A stretch of DNA of 45,648 nt from Psychrobacter sp. 4Dc (GCF_002836715.1 NZ_PJAT01000089.1:1-45648); one strand, 5' to 3'. Positions 27,079 to 36,549 are shown, counted from the first letter of the stretch. Translations and numbers: made by a program. Notes: generated by a model not told the origin, from the letters alone.

Positions 27079-28173
27079 ATGACCGTATCTAACTCAGTAA
27101 CACCGCAAGCAGGCATTATTAAAGCGTTCTTTCAAAAATACTTTATCGATGCTTTTACTGGTATGGCTCTCGGGCTATTTGTCACGTTGATCGCAGGTCT
27201 AATTATCTCGCAAATCGGTGGCTGGTTAGATTTGCCAGCATTGGTCGCGGTCGGGAAACTTGCCTCGATATTAATGGGTGCTGGTATTGGCGTAGGTATC
27301 GCTTACTATCTCAAAGCACCAACGCTAGTGATGCTTAGCTGCCTCGTAGCGGGTATGCTTGGTGCCCATTCCGAAGCACTAATGGCAGGCACGCTCTTTA
27401 CGCCGCAAGTGGGTGGGCCTGCAACCTTTGTAGCACTGCCAGGCAATCCAATCGGTGCTTATCTGACTTCTGTATTTGCTTATCGTGCTGGCAGTTGGGT
27501 CGCTGGTAAGACGAAGCTTGATATTTTATTGGTGCCATTGGTTGTATGCGGTATTGCTCTCTTAGTTTGCGCACTGCTTAATCCGCCTATCGTAGCAGGG
27601 GTCGCAGCTATCGGTCAGGGTATTCATGCCGCTACTGAATTACAGCCACTTCTAATGGGTATCGTCATCGCCGTAGTGGTTGGTATTTTATTGACCCTAC
27701 CAACGTCGAGTGCAGCCATTTGTATTGCTATTGGGCTTGGTGGCTTGGCGGGCGGGGCAGCAGTGGTGGGTTGTGCAGCGCATATGATTGGTTTTGCTGT
27801 TGCCAGTTTTAAAGACAATGGCGTTAGTGGCGTCATCTCTCAGGGCTTGGGTACCAGTATGCTGCAAATCCCTAATGTGCTCAAAAAGCCTATCGTTCTG
27901 CTACCTGCTGTCATTGCTAGCGCTATCGTTGGGCCTATCGCGACCGTTGGTTTTGGATTAGCTTGTACCGCGACAGGGGCGGGTATGGGTACTGCTGGTT
28001 TGGTCGGTGTGTTTGGGGTTATTGAGGCATCACAAGAAATCATGAGCACCGGTCAACTATGGACAGCGATTATTCTATTGATGTTTATATTACCTGCGGT
28101 GATTGCAGGGTTAGTGGCTTACATCATGCGCCGTATGGGCTGGTTGGTCGCTGGTGATATGAAGCTGCCTTAA
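27079..28173 (+). CDS. PTS EIIC-like membrane permease (PF13303, PfoR-like)
   Basis: Hydrophobic protein with about ten membrane segments, matching the PTS_EIIC_2 group (PfoR-like) in its FFQKYFIDAFTGMALGLF opening, the GGPATFVALPGNPIGAYL block and the LTLPTSSAAICIAIGLGGLAGGA stretch. No EIIA, EIIB, HPr or EI gene lies nearby, so it is an orphan permease-like protein whose substrate and energy coupling are unknown. The ATG at 27079 is preferred to the one at 27073 because AAGAG is seven bases from it, giving 364 residues. A terminator follows. Confidence 0.85.
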   Translation: MTVSNSVTPQAGIIKAFFQKYFIDAFTGMALGLFVTLIAGLIISQIGGWLDLPALVAVGKLASILMGAGIGVGIAYYLKAPTLVMLSCLVAGMLGAHSEALMAGTLFTPQVGGPATFVALPGNPIGAYLTSVFAYRAGSWVAGKTKLDILLVPLVVCGIALLVCALLNPPIVAGVAAIGQGIHAATELQPLLMGIVIAVVVGILLTLPTSSAAICIAIGLGGLAGGAAVVGCAAHMIGFAVASFKDNGVSGVISQGLGTSMLQIPNVLKKPIVLLPAVIASAIVGPIATVGFGLACTATGAGMGTAGLVGVFGVIEASQEIMSTGQLWTAIILLMFILPAVIAGLVAYIMRRMGWLVAGDMKLP

Positions 28174-28251
28174 TGCTTGGAAGGTTGAACTAAAATATCA
28201 TCAACAATCTTAAAACTTAGTCTTATCCTTAATCAGCAATAACAATGCTTA

Positions 28252-28285
28252 AAAAAGCCCAGCTACGACTATAGCTAGGCTTTTT
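28252..28285. terminator. Terminator between convergent genes
   Basis: Arms AAAAAGCCCAGCTA and TAGCTAGGCTTTTT pair with one mismatch; A and T runs flank both sides, so it can act for both the EIIC-like gene and the convergent SDR gene. Confidence 0.8.
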
Positions 28286-28334
28286 ATATATAAATTCATC
28301 AATTTCTCATGAAATAGGAAATGTTTACAGCATA

Positions 28335-29321
28335 CTATTTAACGGTCTTTAGCTTCTTATGACGACGTGGTTTTAGTTTGCGGGACAGTTGATGGAAGTC
28401 GTTCAGCACTTGGCTATAGTGCGATGGGAATACTCGCTGAACGGCATCGACTATCTTGGCATCGTTACCAATCAGGCAGCGCTGTTGGTTGGTCGCTGCT
28501 GCCTGTAAGATAATCCAAGCCGCTTCAGTGGCATCGAATTTTAAAAACTTATTAAAACTTCTGATGGCTTTGGGCCCAGTACTCATGCCAATATCATGGA
28601 TGCTCTCATTACCGCGCGCGCTGTTGGCAATATTGGTTTTGATGCCGCCCGGATGGATACAAGTCGCTGATACCCCGCAATTCTGAATGTTTAGCTCTTG
28701 GCGTAAGCTTTCTGTGAAGCCGCGTACGGCAAATTTGCTAGAGTTGTAGGCAGACTGTGATGGCTGAGCGGTCAAACCAAACAGACTTGAGATATTGATA
28801 ATATGTCCATGCTCGCCAAACTGGCTCTGTTTAACGCTGTTTTTGATTAACGGTAAAAACGCCTTAGTGCCGTAAACCACACCCCAAAAATTAATATTCA
28901 TTACCCATTCAAGCTCACTAATACTACTGCCTTCGACGGTAGAGTAGAGTGCGACACCTGCATTGTTGAAGATAAAATTTACTTTGCCATGTTCTGCCAT
29001 CACACTATCAGCCCACGCTTCCACGGCTTTATTGTCTGACACATCGAGTACGGTCATAGTGACGTTGACATCATAATTGGTAAGTAACTGTTTGGTCGCT
29101 GCCAGCTGTTCAGGATTGATATCTGATAGTGCAACATGACAGCCCATTTTTGCTAAATGAATGGCCAGCTCACGTCCCATACCAGAGCCTGCGCCTGTAA
29201 TGGCAGCGACGTGGTTGCGATAGTAGGGTGCAACGTCTGAGTCATCCAACGAGGTACGGTTAGAAGAAAACGGTAAATGTTGGCGCAATGAAGTCGCCAT
29301 AGCGGTCACATGGTTGAACAT
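28335..29321 (-). CDS. Short-chain dehydrogenase/reductase
   Basis: NAD(P)-dependent oxidoreductase of the SDR superfamily. The ATG at 29321 is chosen; the TTG three codons upstream is less likely, and AAAGGA is about nine bases before the ATG. Product 328 residues. The Rossmann motif TGAGSGMG is at about 42-49, NNAG near 124, a catalytic Ser in INISSLFG, and YNSSK (Tyr-x3-Lys) after it. There is an N-terminal extension of about 35 residues and a basic C-terminal tail. Substrate unknown. Downstream of clpX on the same strand but separated from it by a terminator and about 350 bases. Confidence 0.85.
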   Translation of the reverse strand: MFNHVTAMATSLRQHLPFSSNRTSLDDSDVAPYYRNHVAAITGAGSGMGRELAIHLAKMGCHVALSDINPEQLAATKQLLTNYDVNVTMTVLDVSDNKAVEAWADSVMAEHGKVNFIFNNAGVALYSTVEGSSISELEWVMNINFWGVVYGTKAFLPLIKNSVKQSQFGEHGHIINISSLFGLTAQPSQSAYNSSKFAVRGFTESLRQELNIQNCGVSATCIHPGGIKTNIANSARGNESIHDIGMSTGPKAIRSFNKFLKFDATEAAWIILQAAATNQQRCLIGNDAKIVDAVQRVFPSHYSQVLNDFHQLSRKLKPRRHKKLKTVK

Positions 29322-29511
29322 AATAAACAATCCTTTGTCTTATTAATCATATGGGTTGTACGGGCTATATCTTGCGGTATATAGAAATAAAGTATAAAGG
29401 TTAAAACAGTCTATCTACATTAGCATGGTTTGTGCTGACGTTTACTCGCGATTGATAAACGCTGCTGTCATTTCGGAGCAGGTGTAATGAATGTCGCCAA
29501 TTTTCAGTAGG

Positions 29512-29573
29512 CAAGTTATCTAGTATCAAGTTATCTAGTATCAAGTTATCTAACAGGCAAGCTATCCAACAGA
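29512..29573. repeat. Degenerate 15-16-base tandem repeats
   Basis: Four adjacent units with consensus CAAGTTATCTAGTAT: starts at 29512, 29527, 29542 and 29558, the first two identical, the last two diverged. They are noncoding, in the gap between the SDR and clpX genes. Confidence 0.75.
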
Positions 29574-29596
29574 CAAATTGGTTAAATAATAGGCAT

Positions 29597-29636
29597 AAAA
29601 AAAAGCGCCTGAGCTTATTCAGCCAGACGCTTTTTA
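29597..29636 (-). terminator. Terminator after clpX
   Basis: On the minus strand AAAAAGCGTCTG pairs with CAGGCGCTTTTT (one G-U), and eight T follow. It lies 43-82 bases past the clpX stop. Confidence 0.82.
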
Positions 29637-29678
29637 GTAGTCCGCTAATGATAACGGACTATTTATAACAATTATAAC

Positions 29679-30953
29679 TTAAGCAATTTTAGGTACTTTA
29701 CCTTCATTGATAACGTCCGCATCAACCATTACAGTTTTAGCATTTTCCATAGAAGGCAATTCATACATAGTCTCAAGCAGCGCGTTTTCTACAATTGAAC
29801 GTAGACCACGAGCACCTGTCTTACGTTCCATTGCTTTTTTGGCGATGGCATCTAGGGCTTCTTGAGTAAAGCTAATCTCAGCACCTTCCATATCGAACAA
29901 GTACTTGTACTGTTTTACCAGTGCGTTCTTAGGTTCGGTCAGGATTTGTACCAAGGCTGCTTCATCTAGCTCTTGCAGTGCCGCAAGTACAGGTAGACGA
30001 CCGATCAGCTCAGGAATCAGACCAAACTTGATCAAATCTTCTGGCTCGACTTCTTGTAGCAAGTCTGAGCTGCGACGGCTGTCGTCTTTTGAGCTGACAT
30101 CAGCGTTAAAGCCGATACCGCCTTTTTCGGTACGTTGCTGAATGACTTTATCAAGTCCAGCAAATGCACCACCAACGATGATTAGAATGTTGCTGGTATC
30201 AACCTGGATCAGCTCTTGCTGCGGGTGCTTACGACCACCGTGCGGCGGGATAGCAGCCACAGTGCCTTCGATTAGCTTTAGCAACGCTTGCTGTACGCCT
30301 TCACCTGACACATCACGAGTGATAGATGGGTTGTCACCCTTTTTACTGATTTTGTCGATTTCATCAATGTAGATGATACCTTGCTCAGCTTTGGCTACAT
30401 CATAGTCAGAAGCTTGGAGGAGCTTTTGTACGATGTTTTCAACGTCTTCACCAACATAACCAGCTTCGGTCAAGGTCGTGGCATCAGCCATCGCAAAAGG
30501 TACATCTAATAGACGAGCTAAGGTTTGCGCAAGTAGCGTCTTACCAGAACCAGTTGGACCGATTAGCAAGATATTACTCTTAGCCAATTCTACCATTGCA
30601 TCGTCAGCGCCGATCTTGGCTTTTTTGCTGTCGTTGGCTAGTGTTTGGCTAACTTTTAGGCGTTTGTAATGGTTATAGACGGCAACAGCCAATGCTTTCT
30701 TGGCAGCGTCCTGACCGATGACATATTCATCAAGCTTGGCACGCAGCTCTTTTGGCGTTGGTAGTTTTTTATTGACCCAAGAAGTGTCTACTTCGCTATC
30801 ATCATCACTGTGCTCTGCGCTGTCTGCGATTAAGTCAGTACATAGCTCGATACATTCATTGCAGATATTGGCATCGTCAGCAGCAATCAGTTGCTGTACA
30901 TCGCTTTTGGCTTTACCGCAAAACGAACACTGCGGGGTATTATCTTCTGCCAT
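29679..30953 (-). CDS. clpX: ATP-dependent protease ATPase subunit ClpX
   Basis: AAA+ unfoldase that feeds substrates to ClpP. The 424 residues contain the N-terminal zinc finger (Cys9, Cys12, Cys31 and Cys34), the Walker A motif GPTGSGKT at 132-139, a Walker B IIYIDEID, and the IGF loop (LIKFGLIPE pattern, [13 protein letters not shown]). Length is normal for the family. AGGAG lies eight bases before the ATG. clpP is upstream on the same strand, 186 bases away, with a hairpin between the genes. It likely shares a transcript with clpP and ends at its own terminator. Confidence 0.98.
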   Translation of the reverse strand: MAEDNTPQCSFCGKAKSDVQQLIAADDANICNECIELCTDLIADSAEHSDDDSEVDTSWVNKKLPTPKELRAKLDEYVIGQDAAKKALAVAVYNHYKRLKVSQTLANDSKKAKIGADDAMVELAKSNILLIGPTGSGKTLLAQTLARLLDVPFAMADATTLTEAGYVGEDVENIVQKLLQASDYDVAKAEQGIIYIDEIDKISKKGDNPSITRDVSGEGVQQALLKLIEGTVAAIPPHGGRKHPQQELIQVDTSNILIIVGGAFAGLDKVIQQRTEKGGIGFNADVSSKDDSRRSSDLLQEVEPEDLIKFGLIPELIGRLPVLAALQELDEAALVQILTEPKNALVKQYKYLFDMEGAEISFTQEALDAIAKKAMERKTGARGLRSIVENALLETMYELPSMENAKTVMVDADVINEGKVPKIA

Positions 30954-31018
30954 AAAAGGCGCTCCTAAAATTTAAAACTGGTTAGTTTATTTGTAGTATA
31001 TCGATTATCGTATTCATT

Positions 31019-31055
31019 CAATGGTCATACCTTCTAATGGTCAGGTATGACATTG
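31019..31055. repeat. Hairpin in the clpP-clpX intergenic region
   Basis: Arms 31019-31031 and 31044-31055 pair over 12 bases with one bulged G (CAATG-G-TCATACC with GGTATGACATTG). No T tract follows in the direction of transcription, so it is more likely a processing or stability element than a terminator. Confidence 0.55.
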
Positions 31056-31139
31056 ATAACGGTTTACTGTACGGCAAATAAACTATAAAAGGTCTTATGA
31101 TTGCACTCTCAATGAAGAGGCATCACGTTAATGCTTAGA

Positions 31140-31814
31140 TTACAAAGATTCAGGACGACGCTCTAATACTTCGTCAACCAAACCATACTCTTTGGCTTCT
31201 TGTGCATCTAACCAATAATCACGCTCAACGTCTTTTTCGATTTTCTCTACTGGCTGACCAGTGCGCTCAGCTAAGATACTATTTAGACGTGCACGAGTTT
31301 TAAGAATTTCACGAGCGTTAATTTCGATATCAGTTGCTTGACCCTGCGCGCCGCCTGAAGGCTGGTGAATCATGACACGAGCATTAGCAAGTGAATAGCG
31401 CTTGCCTTTTTGACCAGCGGCCAATAGGAATGAACCCATGCTGTAAGCACCGCCCATACAGATAGTAGATACTTCAGGTTTGATGAAGTTCATGGTATCA
31501 AAAATAGCCAAGCCAGCGCTTACTGAGCCGCCTGGTGAGTTGATATACAAATGGATATCTTTGTCAGGGTTTTCAGCTTCTAAGAATAGTAACTGGGCAA
31601 CGATAAGGTTAGCCATGTTGTCTTCGACCTGACCGGTCAAAAAGATAACACGCTCACGTAGTAGGCGTGAAAAAATATCAAACGAGCGTTCACCGCGTGA
31701 GGACTGTTCAACCACCATAGGTACTAATGCCGCTTGTGTGGTCTGTACTTCTTTGTGCGCACTCATCAGCATATCAAAATGCGGGTTGGCAGTGATGCGA
31801 TCATAATCTGTCAT
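31140..31814 (-). CDS. clpP: ATP-dependent Clp protease proteolytic subunit ClpP
   Basis: Serine protease that forms the 14-mer chamber used by ClpX. The 224 residues include the catalytic triad Ser125 ([12 protein letters not shown]), His150 (MIHQPSGG) and Asp199 (ERDYWLDA). The family length is about 200; the N-terminus is slightly longer. AGGA is seven bases before the ATG. It stands with clpX on the minus strand. The upstream 875 bases lead to the oppositely transcribed urease operon instead of tig. A heat-shock-type promoter is visible at 31898-31925. Confidence 0.98.
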   Translation of the reverse strand: MTDYDRITANPHFDMLMSAHKEVQTTQAALVPMVVEQSSRGERSFDIFSRLLRERVIFLTGQVEDNMANLIVAQLLFLEAENPDKDIHLYINSPGGSVSAGLAIFDTMNFIKPEVSTICMGGAYSMGSFLLAAGQKGKRYSLANARVMIHQPSGGAQGQATDIEINAREILKTRARLNSILAERTGQPVEKIEKDVERDYWLDAQEAKEYGLVDEVLERRPESL

Positions 31815-31897
31815 AGAAAAGTCCTATCGATAAATGTATAAAATAAAAATGGATTGAATGATTTTATTGTCTAGTAGTTTTTGACTAATGGGTTGTT

Positions 31898-31925
31898 TAT
31901 AAGGGGGCTGCGCTCACTATTCAAG
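31898..31925 (-). promoter_or_regulatory. Putative sigma-32 (heat-shock) promoter of clpP
   Basis: On the minus strand CTTGAA (31925-31920) is followed after 13 bases by CCCCTTATA (31906-31898). The E. coli sigma-32 consensus is CTTGAA, 13-14 bases, CCCCATnT. Position fits a transcript starting about 75 bases before clpP. The E. coli clpP gene is known to be sigma-32 dependent. Confidence 0.75.
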
Positions 31926-32292
31926 CCTACAAAACTGGTTTGTGCATAAAATAGGTGAAAAACTGACCCTCCGATATGTCTAGGACTCATTGCTTATATT
32001 GAAACTTATACTAAAAATACGTCTAGAAGTAGATAAATACTATCTTATCTATTATCAAGTCATACAGATATTGATAGTACCTGTATCGACAGTGTCTATA
32101 TCGATACAAAGAGCGTAAATCATGTCCGACCTGACTTTTTAACATAGAATACCTGATTAATGACCCTACAATCCACCTATCTTACTGACTAAGCCTGCAA
32201 ATAGTTATGCGTTTAGTATTTTTGCTTATCTAATGTCCTCAGAGAGTATTGCGCTAACAATAACGCTAAAAAATGCACTGTTATGGACAAAA

Positions 32293-32309
32293 TGTACTAT
32301 TTTGGTGCA
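32293..32309 (+). promoter_or_regulatory. Putative NtrC-binding site upstream of urease operon
   Basis: TGTAC, seven bases, GTGCA: one mismatch to the NtrC consensus TGCAC-N7-GTGCA. A second, poor half-site (TGCAC) starts 19 bases upstream at 32274. The strong site is centred about 175 bases upstream of the -24 box at 32470, a distance workable for an enhancer. Confidence 0.5.
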
Positions 32310-32469
32310 AGTATCTGCTAATTTTATAAATGACTGAAGCTCAAAAAACGTTTAGAAAATAGCTGGAAATATATGATTGTTTTTATCATATAAGTTAAAT
32401 AGAAAAAGCACAGACAAATCAAAGTTTTGAGCCGATAAGGTTTCTTATTTGGTTATCTGCTATCAAGAG

Positions 32470-32486
32470 TTGGCACAGTGCTTGTA
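32470..32486 (+). promoter_or_regulatory. Putative sigma-54 promoter of the urease operon
   Basis: TTGGCACAGTGCTTGTA closely matches the sigma-54 consensus TTGGCACG-N4-TTGCA. The GG-GC spacing is right (GG at 32472-32473, second element at 32484-32485), but the -12 element is GT rather than GC, which may weaken it. Transcription would begin near 32497, about 190 bases before ureD. Confidence 0.5.
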
Positions 32487-32689
32487 TCAATAAAAACATT
32501 GACGCTTTTATTTATCATGGTGCGCTAGGCACGATAAATGGTGTACGCTGTATTTCTTCGTTATTATTCTGACATTGCTGTCGCGAATGAACTGTAGTTA
32601 ACGATTGGCAATAGAGTCTTAACGGATAGCAAATGATAGTTGTCACATAAAATACTGAAACATATTTAATTGGTAAATGAGTATATAAA

Positions 32690-33718
32690 ATGAGTTGGGC
32701 CTCTTCTTTAGCATTAAGCTTCGACACTGTTAGCAGGACAAGTACGGCCAAAGAAGGTACGGCTGATAACTCAAAAACGCGGCTTTATCATCGCAAGCAT
32801 ACAGGTGCCTTGATGGTACAGCGTGCTCTGTATCCTGAGCCAAGCGTACAGCAGGGTATTTGTCACATACTGATGTTGTACCCGCCAGCCGGTATCGCAG
32901 GTGGCGATACGCTGACCATAGACCTAAGTTTGGATAGTGGTAGCCACGCTGTTGTCACCACACCAGGGGCAGGTAAGTGGTACGGCAAAGACAGTGTCAG
33001 CCAAAAACATAAAGCTCCGTTGGGCGACAACGATACTCACCAAAGTATGAGTCAAGACGAGATAGCTGATTATGCTAGCCAACATATACAAGCCAACCTC
33101 GCAGCAGATACCCGTCTAGAATGGCTGCCGCAAGAGAGTATTATTTATAACGAAGCCAATATGCATGCAGTGAGCCGCTTCGATTTGAAAGATTCCTCTA
33201 GTCTACTGACATGGGAGATTAGTGTCTTTGGGCGGCAAGCTTACGACGAGCAGTTTTTGCAAGGGCGTTATCATACTGGATTGAACATCTACCGAGATGG
33301 TAAGGTTATCGTTGCTGAGCGAGTGGCACAGGCAGCGCAAAATCGCTGGTTTACCTCAAATTTAGGATTAGCGAACCAGCACATTTATGGCTCGTTTTGG
33401 GCAATACCCAGCTTAAGCGATGTCCATGACAATCTTGCACTCTCCGCGTCACAAACCACGCAATCGACCGAAACTGCCCAAGCAACTATCAAGCAGTCAT
33501 TAACCCGCTATCTAGATAATACTGTCGTAGCATTACGCCAAGTCATTGCTCAAGCACAAATGCCTGTCTACTGCACTCATAATTGCCAAGCGATCAATAT
33601 CCGCTACATCGGCTCAGATGTACGTGGTTGTTTTGAAGCGTTTTATCAGCTGAGAGAAGTCTTGCGAGATCATTGGTGGCAACTTGAACCTTGTCGTCCA
33701 CGTATTTGGGACACATAA
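32690..33718 (+). CDS. ureD: Urease accessory protein UreD
   Basis: Chaperone (also called UreH) that docks on apo-urease and works with UreF and UreG to insert nickel. The 342 residues begin MSWASSLALSF and contain MVQRALYPEPS, ILMLYPPAGIAGGDTL and TPGAGKWYGK, all UreD hallmarks. The family is about 270-300 residues; this one has extra residues between about 100 and 130. The ribosome-binding site is weak, but the family N-terminus supports the ATG. It is the first gene of the urease operon. Confidence 0.92.
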   Translation: MSWASSLALSFDTVSRTSTAKEGTADNSKTRLYHRKHTGALMVQRALYPEPSVQQGICHILMLYPPAGIAGGDTLTIDLSLDSGSHAVVTTPGAGKWYGKDSVSQKHKAPLGDNDTHQSMSQDEIADYASQHIQANLAADTRLEWLPQESIIYNEANMHAVSRFDLKDSSSLLTWEISVFGRQAYDEQFLQGRYHTGLNIYRDGKVIVAERVAQAAQNRWFTSNLGLANQHIYGSFWAIPSLSDVHDNLALSASQTTQSTETAQATIKQSLTRYLDNTVVALRQVIAQAQMPVYCTHNCQAINIRYIGSDVRGCFEAFYQLREVLRDHWWQLEPCRPRIWDT

Positions 33719-33836
33719 TACGGCCACTCTTAATAATGAAACTAAGATATATTGCGACTGTTTTTAATCGATATCAAATGCTTTGAAAACCTCTAATCTG
33801 CTATAAATATAATGATAAGTACAACAAGGAATTGTC

Positions 33837-34139
33837 ATGCACCTGACCCCAACAGAAAAAGATAAACTCATGCTATTTACCGCCGGTATGGTAGCAGAGC
33901 GCCGCAAAAATCGCGGTGTTAAGCTTAACTATCCCGAAGCCATCGCTTATATCAGTATGCTGCTGATGGAAGGCGCACGAGATGGTAAAAGAGTTGCCGA
34001 GCTGATGAGTGAAGGTGCTACGTATTTGTCTGCTGATGATGTCATGGAAGGTGTCGCAGAGATGGTCGATGAAGTGCAAATCGAGGCGACTTTTCCTGAT
34101 GGCACCAAACTGGTCACGGTACATAATCCCATCGTGTAA
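33837..34139 (+). CDS. ureA: Urease subunit gamma
   Basis: Small structural subunit of urease. The 100-residue length and the opening [35 protein letters not shown] are typical, followed by the [13 protein letters not shown] and [31 protein letters not shown] stretches. It is a separate gene here, whereas the beta and alpha subunits are fused in the next gene. AAGGA lies about 6 bases before the ATG. Confidence 0.97.
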   Translation: MHLTPTEKDKLMLFTAGMVAERRKNRGVKLNYPEAIAYISMLLMEGARDGKRVAELMSEGATYLSADDVMEGVAEMVDEVQIEATFPDGTKLVTVHNPIV

Positions 34140-34195
34140 CGCTGTATACCATTGTTATAGCACTGAAATGCTCACTATAAAATAAGGCGGCTACC

Positions 34196-36385
34196 ATGCA
34201 AGCAGGCGAATACCATATCCAAGATGGCGATATTATCTTAAACCAAGGGCGACAGGTACAGACGATCAGTGTGAGTAATACTGGTGATAGACCTATCCAA
34301 ATTGGCTCGCATTATCACTTTTATGAAGTCAATGATGCCTTGAGTTTTGAGAGAGAGCAGACTCGGGGTTTTCGCCTAAATATTATCTCTGGGACTGCCG
34401 TACGTTTTGAGCCTGGTCAATCACGGGAAGTCGAATTGGTAGCATACGCTGGCAAGCAAGACGTCTATGGTTTTGCTGGGCGCGTCATGGGCGCAGCTCA
34501 TCCAGAAAAAATATCAGAGAGCACTACTGATAAGAAGGTAACCGCTACTTCGAAGAAGCGAGTCAGTCGTCGTATTTATGCTGAGCATTTTGGTCCTACC
34601 ACAGGCGATAAAGTCCGTCTTGCCGATACTGAGCTTTGGCTACAGGTTGAGGCGGATTTAACCAGTCATAAAGATACAGCTGTTGATCAAGCAGATACGT
34701 CGCAAAGTGGTGAAAGTAGTAGCAAGCCTATTGAAATTAAAGGTGAAGAAGTCAAATTTGGTGGTGGTAAAGTCATCCGTGATGGTATGGGGCAAGGGCA
34801 GTTACTAGGTGCGGAAGTTGCCGATACAGTTATTACCAATGCATTAGTCGTTGACTATACAGGCATCTATAAAGCGGATATCGGTATCAAAGATGGCCGT
34901 ATCAGTGCCATTGGCAAAGCGGGCAATCCTGATATCCAGCCTGCTATTGATATTCCTATTGGCGGAGCTACCGAAATCATCTCTGGTGAAGGCAAAATCC
35001 TGACAGCAGGTGGCGTCGATAGTCATATTCATTTTATCGCGCCTCAGCAGTGTGAGACCGCGCTGATGTCAGGGGTAACTACGATGCTGGGCGGCGGTAC
35101 AGGTCCAGCTCAAGGTACGCTTGCCACCACCTGTACACCGGGGGCGTATCATATTGCCTCGATGCTAAAGTCTACTGATAGCATCCCTATGAATATTGGA
35201 CTACTAGGTAAAGGCAATGTGAGTGTACCAGAACCCATTGCTGAACAAATAGAAGCAGGTGCCGTGGGACTAAAGCTACATGAAGATTGGGGTACAACGC
35301 CGCAAGCCATCGATAACTGTTTGAGCGTCGCTGACGACTATGATGTGCAAGTGGCCATTCATACCGATACTTTAAATGAAAGTGGCTATCTAGAGAGTAC
35401 ACTTGCTGCTTTTAAAGACCGCTGTATCCATACTTTTCATACTGAAGGGGCAGGCGGTGGCCATGCGCCCGATATTCTAAAGGCTATTGGCGAGTCGCAT
35501 GTTTTGCCATCATCTACCAATCCCACTCGACCATATACCGTCAATACCATTGATGAGCATCTCGACATGCTGATGGTTTGTCATCACTTGAGCCCTGCTA
35601 TTGCTGAAGATGTGGCCTTTGCTGAGAGCCGTATTCGTCAAGAAACCATCGCCGCAGAAGATATCTTGCATGACTTAGGTGCGATTTCGATGATGAGTAG
35701 TGATTCGCAAGCGATGGGACGGGTGGGTGAAGTGGTCATTCGTACTTGGCAAACCGCGCACAAAATGAAAGTTCAACGTGGCCATCTGGCGCCAGATGCA
35801 ACAGCGACCATTGAAGATGAGCAACAGTACATCACTTTAACAGACTATGACCAAAGTACGGACAACGATAACTTTCGTATCAAACGCTATATCGCGAAAT
35901 ATACAATAAACCCTGCGATTACTCACGGTATTAGCGATATGGTCGGCTCAATCGAAGTGGGTAAATGGGCAGATATGGTGCTATGGTCGCCCAAGTTTTT
36001 TGGGGTAAAACCTGAGTGCATTATAAAAGGCGGGCTCATTGCTGCGGTACCGATGGGCGATATTAATGCCTCTATTCCTACTCCTCAGCCTGTGCATTAT
36101 CGTCCTATGTTTGCTACTTATCCAAAATCAGTCGCCCAAACCAGCATTACTTTTATGTCGCAAGCGGCGATCGACAAACAAGTGGATAAGCAGCTTGGAT
36201 TGACCAAGGTCATTCAGCCAGTACACGGCATCCGTAAAATTCGTAAAGGCGATATGCGCTTTAACAGCTACTGCCCAGATATGGACATCAATCCTGAGAC
36301 CTATGAAGTACGCGCTGATGGTAAGACACTCACCTGTGAGCCAGCTGATGTACTACCAATGGCACAGCGTTACTTTTTATTTTAG
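34196..36385 (+). CDS. ureBC: Fused urease beta-alpha subunit (UreB-UreC)
   Basis: Hydrolyses urea to ammonia and carbamate. One 729-residue frame contains UreB (residues 1-100: [43 protein letters not shown]-like end) and UreC (from about 125: [20 protein letters not shown]). The join is a linker (about 102-124); no in-frame ATG lies at the junction. Catalytic residues are present: His277 and His279, carbamylated Lys360, His362, His389, His415, Asp503 and flap Cys462-His463. Two extra stretches relative to Klebsiella UreC lie at about 156-181 and 531-553. AAGGCGG precedes the ATG. The subunits are normally separate in bacteria; gamma-beta fusions (Helicobacter) and gamma-beta-alpha fusions (plants) are known. 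Confidence 0.93.
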   Translation: MQAGEYHIQDGDIILNQGRQVQTISVSNTGDRPIQIGSHYHFYEVNDALSFEREQTRGFRLNIISGTAVRFEPGQSREVELVAYAGKQDVYGFAGRVMGAAHPEKISESTTDKKVTATSKKRVSRRIYAEHFGPTTGDKVRLADTELWLQVEADLTSHKDTAVDQADTSQSGESSSKPIEIKGEEVKFGGGKVIRDGMGQGQLLGAEVADTVITNALVVDYTGIYKADIGIKDGRISAIGKAGNPDIQPAIDIPIGGATEIISGEGKILTAGGVDSHIHFIAPQQCETALMSGVTTMLGGGTGPAQGTLATTCTPGAYHIASMLKSTDSIPMNIGLLGKGNVSVPEPIAEQIEAGAVGLKLHEDWGTTPQAIDNCLSVADDYDVQVAIHTDTLNESGYLESTLAAFKDRCIHTFHTEGAGGGHAPDILKAIGESHVLPSSTNPTRPYTVNTIDEHLDMLMVCHHLSPAIAEDVAFAESRIRQETIAAEDILHDLGAISMMSSDSQAMGRVGEVVIRTWQTAHKMKVQRGHLAPDATATIEDEQQYITLTDYDQSTDNDNFRIKRYIAKYTINPAITHGISDMVGSIEVGKWADMVLWSPKFFGVKPECIIKGGLIAAVPMGDINASIPTPQPVHYRPMFATYPKSVAQTSITFMSQAAIDKQVDKQLGLTKVIQPVHGIRKIRKGDMRFNSYCPDMDINPETYEVRADGKTLTCEPADVLPMAQRYFLF

Positions 36386-36549
36386 AGCTTATGATGCACG
36401 TTTATAGGAGCTCTCTAAGACAGTGAGCCATAAACCATGTATGCCAATGGTCAGTTGGTTTCTTGAATGAGATCGTATCTTTATTCCCAATACTTTTACC
36501 ATCAATACTATTGACCAATAGTTTGAGCAACAACAGCCAGAGAAGAATA

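Larger units (their letters stand above)
29322..29678. other. Intergenic region between clpX and SDR gene
   Basis: A 357-base gap without a gene. It contains the tandem repeat array at 29512-29573 and the clpX terminator at 29597-29636. The remaining 190 bases should hold the SDR promoter; none is obvious. Confidence 0.5.
31815..32689. other. Divergent regulatory region between clpP and urease operon
   Basis: An 875-base AT-rich region without a supported gene. It contains the clpP heat-shock-type promoter (31898-31925), an NtrC-like site (32293-32309) and a sigma-54-type promoter (32470-32486) for ureD. The middle part, 31930-32270, shows no element that I can name. Confidence 0.55.

Noticed and set aside
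32274..32290. Second full NtrC site next to the one at 32293
   Set aside because: Only the left half (TGCAC) matches; the right half GACAA is poor, so only one site is called.
32515..32751. 78-residue minus-strand open frame overlapping the ureD start
   Set aside because: Lies in the urease regulatory region, no ribosome-binding site and no recognisable features.
36463..36549. Earlier in-frame start for ureE
   Set aside because: The first 29 residues have no match to UreE, and a ribosome-binding site and family start are at 36550.
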